DNA of 38,339 nt from Syntrophus sp. (in: bacteria) (GCA_025355725.1 JANXZC010000109.1:1-38339), one strand, 5' to 3'; numbered from the stretch's first letter, positions 23,711 through 31,896 are shown. The notes: generated by a model from the letters alone, not told the origin. Program-made: numbers and translations.

Positions 23711-24916
23711 ATGGTCCCTTTTGCGGTCATAATAATGTTGGCGGTTGTTTTGCTTTGCGGGATTCTCTATGTTCTTTTGCGCGGGCTCCCTGGGGGAAGC
23801 AAAAAGCCAGCAAGGACCGGCGGCGTCCGTCCGTCAATCAAAGATATGTCTGCCCAGGGCGATGATGACCGTGGGATCGATCATGCGTCTGTTCCTCCCT
23901 ACGGCGATCCGGGAGACAGCGCCCAAACTCTTCAAGCCTGCCTCACAAAAGGCATGGCTCTGGTCTTTACTGTTGAGGACCTGCCAAAGGAAAACAGGGC
24001 GTCGTTGCTCAAACTCGACGACATCGACGACGAGGTAAGACAAAAGGTTTTATCACATCTTGGGTCCCTTAAGAATTTTGACACCCTTCACAAACTTCAG
24101 AGGATGGTAGGTGATCCTCAGGCTGCAATGGCCGAGCTTTCCCGGATGATAACCGGCGATCCGATGTTGACGGCCAAGATTCTCCGGGTGGCTAACTCAC
24201 CTTATTACGGCATGGAGCAAAAACTCAATTCCATCAGCCACGCCATCATGATTATCGGTTTGGCTAATCTGAAGGGCATCATTTACAGCGAAGGCATCCT
24301 CAACATCTTGAATGAAAAGAGTTTCCATCGCGATCCAACCATGCATACCCTCTGGCAACATGCGAATTATACGGCCATCTGCGCCTCCTATCTTGGTTAT
24401 CTCTTCAGGGATCTGAACCAGGGGACCCTCTTCACCTTGGGCATTCTTCACGACATCGGAAAATTTCTCATGATGAAACTACCGCCCCTCCCTCAGAATG
24501 ATCTAGCCCCGGTCAGAACCTATTCGCCATCTTGGACGCTGGAAGAGGAGGAGGACATTTACGGGATCAATCACGCCCTCGTCGGGAGGCTGGCTCTACA
24601 GCACTGGGGGTTATCGGACTTGATGGTTGAGACTGTCAGCCTTCACCACGTCCCTGGCTATCTTAACCGGGACGAGCTGGGGCTGGATCACGAAGCCTTG
24701 CAATACCTGCTCGTTCTTTTTCTCGCCGACCAAGCCGCTTGCCTGATCGCCGATGAGAGCAAAGGCGCTGACACCGGGGGGGACACTCACATCGAACGCT
24801 TACATCCATCCTACCATGGTCTGATCGACCGGAAGAAGCTCCAGCAACTGCTCCTCGACCGATCCCTCCTGGGGCAGCTACGGGAGGCGGAGGCGATTGC
24901 AGGGGCCTCGATATAG
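23711..24916 (+). CDS. Membrane-anchored HDOD domain protein
   Basis: A 401-residue protein with one N-terminal membrane helix (MVPFAVIIMLAVVLLCGILY), a linker of about 90 residues, then an HDOD domain. HDOD marks are the ITGDPMLTAKILRVANSPYY stretch, SISHAIMIIGLANLK and LGILHDIGKFLM with HD. HDOD proteins are signalling modules linked to motility, stress and second-messenger networks, and usually lack phosphohydrolase activity. The start at 23711 is preferred because GGAGG lies 5 bases upstream; an ATG at 23690 has no ribosome site. The anchoring helix is unusual for HDOD proteins, most of which are soluble. Confidence 0.85.
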   Translation: MVPFAVIIMLAVVLLCGILYVLLRGLPGGSKKPARTGGVRPSIKDMSAQGDDDRGIDHASVPPYGDPGDSAQTLQACLTKGMALVFTVEDLPKENRASLLKLDDIDDEVRQKVLSHLGSLKNFDTLHKLQRMVGDPQAAMAELSRMITGDPMLTAKILRVANSPYYGMEQKLNSISHAIMIIGLANLKGIIYSEGILNILNEKSFHRDPTMHTLWQHANYTAICASYLGYLFRDLNQGTLFTLGILHDIGKFLMMKLPPLPQNDLAPVRTYSPSWTLEEEEDIYGINHALVGRLALQHWGLSDLMVETVSLHHVPGYLNRDELGLDHEALQYLLVLFLADQAACLIADESKGADTGGDTHIERLHPSYHGLIDRKKLQQLLLDRSLLGQLREAEAIAGASI

Positions 24917-24963
24917 GTTAAGAAGCAACAAATCAGGGCGTTTGCTCGCATGCGGCATATATT

Positions 24964-25410
24964 TTAATAAAGCGGCAGCACCGACCCTTTGAAGAAAAGG
25001 GCAAAAGCGCCGAGTCCGCCAAGGAGAGTCCCTAAGACCAGATATTTATTCATCTTCAGGAAATTCGCGGCAAAAAGGATCAGGACGCACAGGCCGAAAG
25101 CCAGGCAAAAGGGACAGTAGGTATCATGGACCATCTGAAAGCGGACGAGGAGAATTTCCCCGCCCAGGGCGCCGGAAAGCATCATGGTCCGCAAATGACT
25201 GACCGGGATCGCGTACCGGGAGACGGGCGGCAGGTTCAGCGCCAGGAGCACCGACATCAAGAGAATACCGACATATTTTAGATCTACCCCCCAAAAAGTG
25301 CCCCGCAGAGAGGAGCAGGAGGTGTCGCAAACCTCATAGAAGACCATCAGCCCGATGCCGATGATGGGAAAAATCAGATTGACTATTTTCAAGAGCTTAT
25401 CCCATCTCAT
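24964..25410 (-). CDS. VKOR-like membrane disulfide-forming protein
   Basis: A 148-residue membrane protein with four or five hydrophobic segments. It carries C28 and C32 in an N-terminal loop and CPFC (C99, C102) in the last core helix. This arrangement of a loop Cys pair plus CxxC is that of bacterial vitamin K epoxide reductase homologues, which reoxidise DsbA-like proteins with quinone, in place of DsbB. The ATG at 25410 is the likely start; a longer open frame to 25560 overlaps the upstream gene. It lies 46 bases after the DsbA-like gene, so the pair probably works as one system. The loop spacing (C-x3-C) is slightly unusual. Confidence 0.75.
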   Translation of the reverse strand: MRWDKLLKIVNLIFPIIGIGLMVFYEVCDTSCSSLRGTFWGVDLKYVGILLMSVLLALNLPPVSRYAIPVSHLRTMMLSGALGGEILLVRFQMVHDTYCPFCLAFGLCVLILFAANFLKMNKYLVLGTLLGGLGAFALFFKGSVLPLY

Positions 25411-25456
25411 CCGCTGAATCCCCTGCAATACGTCGTTGTTAAAAAATCGCCTCCCA

Positions 25457-26053
25457 TTACTGCAGATGCTTGAGGGCCTTGAGAATGTCCTGAATCCCGA
25501 CAAATGCCTCCTTCTTACCCCCTCTGACAATGACGCAGGTCGGCGTGGAATTGATGCCATCCTCCGTGATCAGGCCGTTGTAGCGGTTAAAGGCGGCTTT
25601 AGGGTTAAAGACTGCGAAGGGTATCCCCTTGCTTTTGAAGATTTCTTCAAGCTGCTCTTTGGTTGTGATATGCGTGTTGGCCGCCGCCTCAAAGAGAATA
25701 TTGCGGACCTTGAGGGTGTGTTCCAAGTCGTTTTTTCCCTTCAGGGCGTAGAGGAAGTATTGGGCGTAAAGGGGGCTGTAACGGTGCAAGGGGACATCCA
25801 CCATGGTCAGGGTGATCACCTTTCTCTTCAGTAGATCCCGTAACACCGGTTCAACCGGCGGTTCCATCGCCCGGCAGGGAGGACAGAAATAGTCCGTGTA
25901 CAACCGCACCTGGATCGCCCCCACACCATAGGTCGGAAACGGGGAAGCCGGACCTTGGGCGTATAAACCTCCCGCAAAAAATAACCCAAAGACGGCAATG
26001 ACGACAAGAACTTCCCAAATCCTCTTCTTACCCTGCAAATCCCTTGTCCACAT
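25457..26053 (-). CDS. DsbA-like thioredoxin-fold protein
   Basis: A 198-residue exported thioredoxin-fold protein. A membrane-anchoring or signal helix covers residues ~12-32, ending in LYAQG. The active site is FCPPC (C57, C60), followed by an alpha-helical insertion and the cis-Pro loop STPTCVIV. CPPC rather than CPHC suggests a less oxidising redox potential or an isomerase-like role. It precedes the VKOR-like gene and should be its partner. A GGGAAG ribosome site is upstream of the ATG at 26053. Confidence 0.82.
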   Translation of the reverse strand: MWTRDLQGKKRIWEVLVVIAVFGLFFAGGLYAQGPASPFPTYGVGAIQVRLYTDYFCPPCRAMEPPVEPVLRDLLKRKVITLTMVDVPLHRYSPLYAQYFLYALKGKNDLEHTLKVRNILFEAAANTHITTKEQLEEIFKSKGIPFAVFNPKAAFNRYNGLITEDGINSTPTCVIVRGGKKEAFVGIQDILKALKHLQ

Positions 26054-26151
26054 ATTTATCTTCCCGTGCCCCTTTCCCTTTTTTTCAAAAACCAGGCCTT
26101 CCTTGCCCTACGTCCATCCGCAACTGGCCATGATAGTGGTCTGCATGTTTT

Positions 26152-26499
26152 TCATGTTTTCAGGCGGATCTGTTCGCGGGAAACATCAGGGGTTTTTTCC
26201 ACCAGGGTCCGAATCTCGGGGTCGTCGCCGAGCCAGTGACGTAGATTCCCTAAAACCGTGGCGGCGTAAGGACTCTTCCTGCCATCGGCAACCTGGTAAT
26301 TGACCCACAGGCCGTCTTTCGTGAAGGTCACCAGGCCGGCTTCCTCGAGAACCTTCAAGTGCTTGGAAACGGTGGGCTGGGCGATGCTCAGCAGTGCCTG
26401 GATCTCACAGACGCACATCACCCGGGCTTGCAGGATCTTCAACAGTTTCACCCGGTTCGGGTCGGACACGGCCTTCATTACCTTGATATAATCTTTCAT
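26152..26499 (-). CDS. ArsR-family regulator with CVC motif
   Basis: A 115-residue winged-helix repressor. The start at 26499 (MKDYIKVMKAVSDPNRVK) follows a GGAAGG site; upstream in-frame ATGs lie in the promoter. The recognition helix is in SIAQPTVSKHLKVLEEAGLV. C29-V-C31 with E32 matches the alpha-3 metal-binding site of ArsR/CadC-type sensors (ELCVCDL). It is the first gene before the DsbA-like and VKOR-like genes, 98 bases away. The sensor ligand may be arsenite or another thiol-reactive agent, or a redox signal. Confidence 0.85.
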   Translation of the reverse strand: MKDYIKVMKAVSDPNRVKLLKILQARVMCVCEIQALLSIAQPTVSKHLKVLEEAGLVTFTKDGLWVNYQVADGRKSPYAATVLGNLRHWLGDDPEIRTLVEKTPDVSREQIRLKT

Positions 26500-26527
26500 G
26501 GCTACCTTCCCTATATTCTTTTTTGGG

Positions 26528-26556
26528 GATATACAAGGATGGCCCCCGACTGTCAA
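26528..26556 (-). promoter_or_regulatory. Sigma-70 promoter of the ArsR/DsbA/VKOR genes
   Basis: On the minus strand TTGACA (26551-26556), a 17-base spacer and TATATC (26528-26533). It lies about 30 bases before the ArsR ATG. No clear perfect dyad was seen on it. Confidence 0.65.
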
Positions 26557-26643
26557 GGAGTTTTGCATTACAACCACAGCGATGCTCAGCCCGGTTAGCC
26601 CCCTTGGGTAACTCTTTTGTGAGGCAATTCGAAAAGTTTCATT

Positions 26644-26672
26644 TTGACATTGGCCAATATTTCCAATACAGT
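26644..26672 (+). promoter_or_regulatory. Candidate promoter of the hybrid histidine kinase
   Basis: TTGACA (26644-26649), a 17-base spacer and TACAGT (26667-26672). The spacer contains the palindrome TTGGCCAA. The leader would be about 75 bases. Confidence 0.5.
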
Positions 26673-26751
26673 CCCTTCAAGCTCTTACCAACATGTCAGC
26701 AACTTGCTATGATCCGGGTGCTGAGTTGATGACTCTTGTAAACACTCTCAT

Positions 26752-28725
26752 ATGGATGCCATGAGTACATCAAATTTCACAGCAGCCGCAAAAAAAGACT
26801 CACATGCCATGAAGCTGAACCGGATTACCCTTGCCTTTACGGGTTCCTCAGCCGGCCTGGAAAGCTCCTTTAAGAGTTATTACACAAGCCATACCCTGGC
26901 ACACATTCGCATTGCCCTCCTGATGGGGGCGCTGATGTATGGAAGTTTTGGAATTCTGGATGCCCTGCTACTGCCAAATCATAAACATCTTGCCTGGCTG
27001 ATTCGCTATGTTTTTGTCTGTCCCATGATCCTGGCTGTTTTTGGGGCAACCTTTGTTCCCTCCCTGCACCGTATTTTACAGCCCCTCATGTCCACACTGA
27101 TCGCCTTGGGCGGCCTGGGAATCGTCCTCATTATCGTCGTCGCTCCCCCACCGGTAAATTACTATTACTACGCCGGACTGATGCTCGTTTTCATATTTGG
27201 TTACAGTTTTATTTACCTCAGATTCCTATGGGCCACCCTAAGCGGCTGGATTATCGTGATTCTCTATGAACTCGCTGCTTTTCTCACCGGTACCCCGGAC
27301 GCGGTGCTCATAAGCAACAACTTTTTCTTCATCAGCGCCAATATAGCGGGCATGCTCGTCGGTTATACCATCGAGTATGCAAACCGGAAGAATTATTTTC
27401 TAATGCACCTTCTCGCCGATGAGCAGCAAAAGATCAAGGAAATCAACGAGCAACTGGATCTCCTGGTCACTGCGCGCACCAGTGAGTTGGCCATCAGCAA
27501 TCAGCGACTGACCAGGGAAGTGAAGGAACGTATCCTTGCCGAGCAGGAGCAGCAGCGCCTTCAGGTACAGTTGAAGCAGGCGGAGAAGATGGAAGCCATC
27601 GGCAAACTCGCGGCAGGAGTGGCCCATGATCTAAATAATATTCTTGTCGGCATGGTCAGTTATCCTGATCTAGTGCTCATGGGGATGGCCGAGGATAATC
27701 CTCTGCGTGATGATGTTATTCAAATCAAGAATTCCGGGGAGCGGGCTGCTGCTATGGTACAGGACTTGCTGAGCATGGCTCGTCTGGGAGTTACCGAAAA
27801 AAAGGTTCTCAATCTCAACATAATCCTGAATGATTATCTCCAGAGCCCGGAATATCAATGCTTGCAGCAGGATCATCGGCACGTGACCATCACGGCGAAC
27901 CTTGCCCCCGATCTGCTCAATATTCGGGCTTCGGTCATGCAACTTACCAAGGCAGTTATGAATCTCGCGACGAACGCCTGCGAAGCCAACTTAACGGACG
28001 GAGCGGTGCAGATGGGAACCTCGAATCGATACCTCGAAGAGCCCTACCAGGGCCTGGAGACAATTCCCGAAGGTGAATATGCCATCTTGACAGTTCAGGA
28101 TACCGGCATCGGCATGAGAGAGGAAGACCGGCAACACATCTTTGAACCTTTCTATACCAAAAAGCGTCTGGGACGCAGCGGCACCGGCCTGGGCATGACC
28201 GTGGTCTGGCACACGCTAAAGGAAATGGGAGGGTTCATTGATATCCGGAGCACCGAAGGACAGGGCACCGTGATTGAGCTTTTCTTCCCCGTAACACGAG
28301 AAGAAGTATCGTCAGCTCCGGGGAAGGTGTCCATCGAAGATTACCGCGGCACTGAGCGCGTCCTGGTCGTGGATGATATTGCCGAACAGCGCCGCATTGC
28401 CGCTGCGATTCTGACGAAACTCGGCTACCAGGTTGTCACGGTTGCCAGCGGCGAAGAAGCAGTAGCCTGGATCGAACAACATGAAGTGGACATCGTGATG
28501 TTGGATATGATTATGGATCCGGGAATTGACGGCTGCGAGACATATCGCCGCCTTATCCAGTGGAATCCCCGCCTGAAAGCAATCATCGTGAGCGGGTTTT
28601 CTGAATCGGAAAGGGTCCGCGAGGCTCAACGGTTGGGAGCCGACAGGTACTTAAGCAAACCCTATACACTGGAAGGGATCGCCCTTGCCATCCGCGCGGA
28701 ACTGAACGACCATTCAGATGGCTGA
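26752..28725 (+). CDS. Hybrid sensor histidine kinase with C-terminal receiver domain
   Basis: A 657-residue membrane sensor. Residues ~55-215 contain about six hydrophobic segments, a MASE-like sensory domain. A coiled coil follows (about 220-285). The HisKA helix contains the phospho-acceptor in AAGVAHDLNNIL, and the HATPase domain has NLATNAC (N-box), DTGIGM (G1) and GTGLGM (G2). The receiver begins VLVVDD and its phospho-Asp is in DIVMLDMIM, with Lys in YLSKPYT. Since no separate response regulator is beside it, the output may pass to a distant partner. The ATG at 26752 or 26761 could be the start; neither has a strong ribosome site. Confidence 0.9.
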   Translation: MDAMSTSNFTAAAKKDSHAMKLNRITLAFTGSSAGLESSFKSYYTSHTLAHIRIALLMGALMYGSFGILDALLLPNHKHLAWLIRYVFVCPMILAVFGATFVPSLHRILQPLMSTLIALGGLGIVLIIVVAPPPVNYYYYAGLMLVFIFGYSFIYLRFLWATLSGWIIVILYELAAFLTGTPDAVLISNNFFFISANIAGMLVGYTIEYANRKNYFLMHLLADEQQKIKEINEQLDLLVTARTSELAISNQRLTREVKERILAEQEQQRLQVQLKQAEKMEAIGKLAAGVAHDLNNILVGMVSYPDLVLMGMAEDNPLRDDVIQIKNSGERAAAMVQDLLSMARLGVTEKKVLNLNIILNDYLQSPEYQCLQQDHRHVTITANLAPDLLNIRASVMQLTKAVMNLATNACEANLTDGAVQMGTSNRYLEEPYQGLETIPEGEYAILTVQDTGIGMREEDRQHIFEPFYTKKRLGRSGTGLGMTVVWHTLKEMGGFIDIRSTEGQGTVIELFFPVTREEVSSAPGKVSIEDYRGTERVLVVDDIAEQRRIAAAILTKLGYQVVTVASGEEAVAWIEQHEVDIVMLDMIMDPGIDGCETYRRLIQWNPRLKAIIVSGFSESERVREAQRLGADRYLSKPYTLEGIALAIRAELNDHSDG

Positions 28726-28846
28726 TACTACAAAGAATTAAGTAATAAGCTCGCCCTGATTCTTAGAGCTTTCTCCAAGACGCAGCTAAACTGACACTTA
28801 CATCCATGCCCGAAGGCGGGGCGGGGGGACTTTCATATAAAAGGAG

Positions 28847-28876
28847 GAGACCGGGGAATAGCGCTTCCCCGGTCTC
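28847..28876. terminator. Stem-loop downstream of the kinase, possibly bidirectional
   Basis: Perfect 11-base arms GAGACCGGGGA (28847-28857) and TCCCCGGTCTC (28866-28876) with an 8-base loop. On the minus strand the stem is followed by a T-containing stretch (CTCCTTTTAT), so it may end transcription of the acetate permease gene. Confidence 0.55.
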
Positions 28877-28883
28877 GAATATC

Positions 28884-28917
28884 CCCGGAGGCCACAGTTT
28901 TTACCTCCGGGTTTTTT
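28884..28917 (+). terminator. Rho-independent terminator of the kinase gene
   Basis: CCCGGAGG (28884-28891) pairs with CCTCCGGG (28904-28911) and is followed at once by TTTTTT (28912-28917), a classical terminator about 160 bases after the kinase stop. Confidence 0.8.
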
Positions 28918-28983
28918 ACTGCCAAATCAAGAATGAATAATTTTATATTTCATTAACACGTTGTCGAGTTTCTTCCCTCACCA

Positions 28984-29712
28984 TTACTTAATCAAGGGTT
29001 TGGGTACGAAGAAAACCGGTTTGCCGTAAACGGTATTGCATGTTATGGCCCCGGCCATGTAAATGCCGATCCAGCCGACGATGACCAACAACCACCCTGC
29101 AAAAGGCTTCAAGGTCGCCACCGTTCCAAACCAGCCGGTGTCCATGCCGACGATGCACCACAAAACGACATCGACCATGATAACGAGGAGAAACATCAAA
29201 GAAGTGCTCTTGGCGTAAGCCGGGGTCACGGCGGTCAGGAAGCCCGCGCCGGCCATCCACATCCACCCCTCAACATGGACCATCTTTCCCACCATTCCAC
29301 CTACGGCCTTGCCGATACCGGCCTTGGCCGCTGCCAACTGCTCCGGGGTAAGCATTTTGACATCCGCCACACCGGCTGCCGCCATGGCGGCATCCATGGC
29401 CTCTTTGGCGGCCTTCGGAGCAAAAATAAAGCTAACGGAATACCACTTGGCGAAGACGCTGATAGCCGCCGCCAGCATGAAGAATGCCGAGAAGAACAGG
29501 AAAACGTTACCGCCGGTAATATTGTGATCCTTCAGTTCCATTACCGCCGTGGTGTACTGAACAAGACAACCGCCGATGAGCCAGGCGGCCAGCAGGGGAA
29601 AACCGGAAATATCAACCTTACCAAGAAATACCGCTCCAAATCCGAAACATGCAACCGCCAGGGCCGCCAGTCCGGCAGGACCCGGTGATGCAAAACTATG
29701 CTCGTGTGCCAT
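28984..29712 (-). CDS. GPR1/FUN34/YaaH (SatP) family acetate-type permease
   Basis: A 242-residue membrane protein with six hydrophobic segments, of the family of bacterial SatP and fungal Ady2 that import acetate or succinate with protons. The N-terminal family motif NPxPLGL appears as SPGPAGLAAL. FGAVFLG and MELKDHNITGGNVFLFFSAF follow the family pattern. Residues ~99-145, between the third and fourth segments, form an Ala/Lys-rich hydrophilic insert that makes it longer than the usual ~190-200 residues. It is divergent from a sigma-54-dependent activator, which probably controls it. Confidence 0.83.
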   Translation of the reverse strand: MAHEHSFASPGPAGLAALAVACFGFGAVFLGKVDISGFPLLAAWLIGGCLVQYTTAVMELKDHNITGGNVFLFFSAFFMLAAAISVFAKWYSVSFIFAPKAAKEAMDAAMAAAGVADVKMLTPEQLAAAKAGIGKAVGGMVGKMVHVEGWMWMAGAGFLTAVTPAYAKSTSLMFLLVIMVDVVLWCIVGMDTGWFGTVATLKPFAGWLLVIVGWIGIYMAGAITCNTVYGKPVFFVPKPLIK

Positions 29713-29910
29713 AAGTAAAACCCTCCCTCTCTTTTAAATACGATTAAAAAACCAATAAAATTAAAGATACTTAATTTCACAACCTTACTGCTTTAGTTGT
29801 CTCCGCCTTCTCCACCCCCCCTTTCTACGGGAAAACATTCCCCTTTCGTCACGATGGACGGAAGTGAAAGCTCCCACCGTATAATAAAACGTCACTACTT
29901 ACCCAAGCAT

Positions 29911-29925
29911 ACCAAAAGCATGCCA
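29911..29925 (-). promoter_or_regulatory. Candidate sigma-54 promoter for the permease
   Basis: The minus-strand sequence TGGCATGCTTTTGGT resembles the -24/-12 consensus (TGGCAC-N5-TTGC), with GG at -24 but GT instead of GC at -12. It would give a leader of roughly 185 bases. The divergent sigma-54 activator makes it plausible; the match is incomplete. Confidence 0.3.
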
Positions 29926-29977
29926 GACAATATATCGTATAATATCAGCAGGTTAGAGTTTTCGTGATTAGAAAATA

Positions 29978-30011
29978 ACGACATTTCATGAAACATGTTG
30001 TGAAATGTCGT
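29978..30011. promoter_or_regulatory. Inverted repeat upstream of the sigma-54 regulator
   Basis: Perfect 11-base arms ACGACATTTCA (29978-29988) and TGAAATGTCGT (30001-30011) are separated by 12 bases. The arms lie about 65 bases before the likely start at 30075, in the gap between the divergent genes. The region 29713-30074 otherwise shows only the sigma-54-like site and AT-rich sequence. Confidence 0.6.
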
Positions 30012-30074
30012 GATATGCGCTATATATCGCCGGACGAAAGAAACCGGAACGGAAACAGAGGAAGGCGGGATTTC

Positions 30075-31670
30075 ATGAAAGTGGGGAGAAACGAATTTTT
30101 CCGGCAGGCGACGTTACGTCTTTGCAGCAGTCTCGAAATTGAAAAAGCGATGTTCAATTGCCTTTCCTATCTGCGGGATTTTTTGCCTGCCTCGGAGATG
30201 CTCCTGACCATTTTCGATCCGAACCTTGGGTTGATCCACAATATCGCTACGGTCAATTTGACGGGGATCAGAAAACCTTTTCCCTCGAAACCATTATCGG
30301 AAGAGGCAATCGACAAGATCAATATTGACATCGGCGCCTGGAAGGAGGTCAAGATTCTGGACCGCCTGGATCTCCACCCGGCAGGCTGGATACTATCCGA
30401 CCATGTAAATCTGTCCGCAACCTCCATGATGTACATCAGCCTGGTAATCGAAGGTAAACATTTAGGATCCCTTGTCTTTTTGGCGGAAGGAAAAGGGCTC
30501 TTCAAAAAGTCCCACGCCGGTCTCGTCGCCCAGTTGCGGGAACCCTTTAACATCGCCGTATCCAATGCCCTGCGCTACCGCGAGGTCGTCAAACTGAAGG
30601 AAATAGTGGACGATGAAAATCAGGAGCTCACCCGGGAACTGCGATATATTAAGGAAGACGAAATCGTCGGGGCGGATTGCGGTCTCAAGGAAGTGATGGA
30701 TATGGTACGGCAGGTGGCGTCTCTTAAAAGCCCGGTCCTGCTTTTAGGGGAGACCGGGGTCGGCAAGGAGGTCATTGCCAACGCCATTCATTACGCTTCC
30801 CCCAGAAAAGATAAGCCTTTGGTTACGGTGAACTGCGGCGCCATCCCGGAGAGCCTTATGGACAGCGAGCTATTCGGGCATGAGCGGGGCGCCTTTACCG
30901 GCGCCATTGCCCAGAAGAAAGGCCGTTTCGAGCGGGCCGACCAGGGAAGCATCTTCCTCGACGAGGTCGCCGAGCTGCCGCTGTCTGTTCAGGTAAGACT
31001 ACTGAGAGTACTGCATAACAGGGAAATCGAGCGGGTTGGCGGCGCTGAGACGATCCCCGTCGATATCCGCATCATTGCCGCTACGCACAGAAACCTCGAA
31101 GAGATGGTCAGGGCCGGCAAATTCCGGGAAGACCTTTGGTTCCGGCTCAATATATTTCCGGTCATGATTCCGCCCCTGAGGCTCCGGCAAGGGGATATCC
31201 CGGCCCTGATTAATCATTTTATTGAAAAGAAAGCCAAGGAGCTGAAGATCCACACCCCTCCGCCCTTGTCTTCCATAGTGCTGGAGCGGCTCAAGGAATA
31301 TCACTGGCCGGGCAATGTCCGGGAGCTTGAGAATCTCGTGGAACGGGAACTCATAAGGAGCAGGGGGCCGAACGGGAATCGCGTCCTGGCCTTTGAGCAA
31401 TTCCGGTGGCCGCGAAGTTCCGTGGGAGAATGGCGGGTACCCGATGGAAACAGCCCCCTTCTCAGCCTTAACGAAGCAATGTCCCACCATATCCACCTGG
31501 CATTGGAACAGGCAAGGGGGAAGGTTTACGGCCCAGACGGCGCCGCCCGCTTGCTGGGAATCAATCCCAATACCCTGAGAAGCAGAATGAAGAAACTGGG
31601 CATAAGCCTGTCGGATCCGCCCAAACCCCCCAAGCCCCTTCTTTCAGGATGGGGTTTCAGTAGTCCGTAG
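30075..31670 (+). CDS. Sigma-54-dependent transcriptional activator with GAF-like sensor domain
   Basis: A 531-residue enhancer-binding protein. Residues ~1-185 form a GAF-like sensor, then the AAA+ domain has GETGVGKE (Walker A), the intact GAFTGA loop that contacts sigma-54, GSIFLDEV (Walker B) and the HWPGNVRELENLVER region. A Fis-type helix-turn-helix is at the end (GAARLLGINPNTLRSRMKKLG), with a Pro-rich tail. The start at 30075 has an AGGAAGG-like site; an ATG at 29988 lies inside the upstream dyad and lacks one. It is divergent from the permease, a typical regulator-target arrangement. Confidence 0.88.
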   Translation: MKVGRNEFFRQATLRLCSSLEIEKAMFNCLSYLRDFLPASEMLLTIFDPNLGLIHNIATVNLTGIRKPFPSKPLSEEAIDKINIDIGAWKEVKILDRLDLHPAGWILSDHVNLSATSMMYISLVIEGKHLGSLVFLAEGKGLFKKSHAGLVAQLREPFNIAVSNALRYREVVKLKEIVDDENQELTRELRYIKEDEIVGADCGLKEVMDMVRQVASLKSPVLLLGETGVGKEVIANAIHYASPRKDKPLVTVNCGAIPESLMDSELFGHERGAFTGAIAQKKGRFERADQGSIFLDEVAELPLSVQVRLLRVLHNREIERVGGAETIPVDIRIIAATHRNLEEMVRAGKFREDLWFRLNIFPVMIPPLRLRQGDIPALINHFIEKKAKELKIHTPPPLSSIVLERLKEYHWPGNVRELENLVERELIRSRGPNGNRVLAFEQFRWPRSSVGEWRVPDGNSPLLSLNEAMSHHIHLALEQARGKVYGPDGAARLLGINPNTLRSRMKKLGISLSDPPKPPKPLLSGWGFSSP

Positions 31671-31743
31671 GGGAAACTTACCCCTATCCCCACTTGGCCC
31701 CTCCCCTTGACAGCTGGTCTATTTATTTCATCCTCCCGTGGAT

Positions 31744-31896
31744 CTAATATATTGCAGGATGATTCTTGGGATATTGAAGAAAAAAGACCAGAAAGGGTAC
31801 GGCGGCAAAGGCTACGCCGAGGCCCAGCATCCCCGAGGCAACAGCGAGAATGCCCAGACCGATGACCATCATGATCATGATGATCATTGGACTCAT
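31744..31896 (-). pseudogene. Truncated TauE/SafE (TSUP) permease, N-terminal 50 residues
   Basis: A 50-residue frame with an excellent ribosome site (AGGAGGT, 6 bases before the ATG at 31896). Its residues 11-40 (VIGLGILAVASGMLGLGVAF then AAVPFLVFFL) match the first helix pair of TauE/SafE anion exporters, which have GLLxGxxSGxLGxGGG at this point. The frame ends at TAG after QYPKNHPAIY, while full-length members run to 240-270 residues. Nothing downstream on either frame continues the family. It could be a small membrane protein kept on its own, but truncation is likelier. The rest of the 330-base gap showed nothing. Confidence 0.55.

Noticed and set aside
28751-28762. Exact 12-base match TCGCCCTGATTC with 6899-6910
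   Set aside because: A window of this size is expected to hold many 12-base matches by chance, and the flanks do not match.
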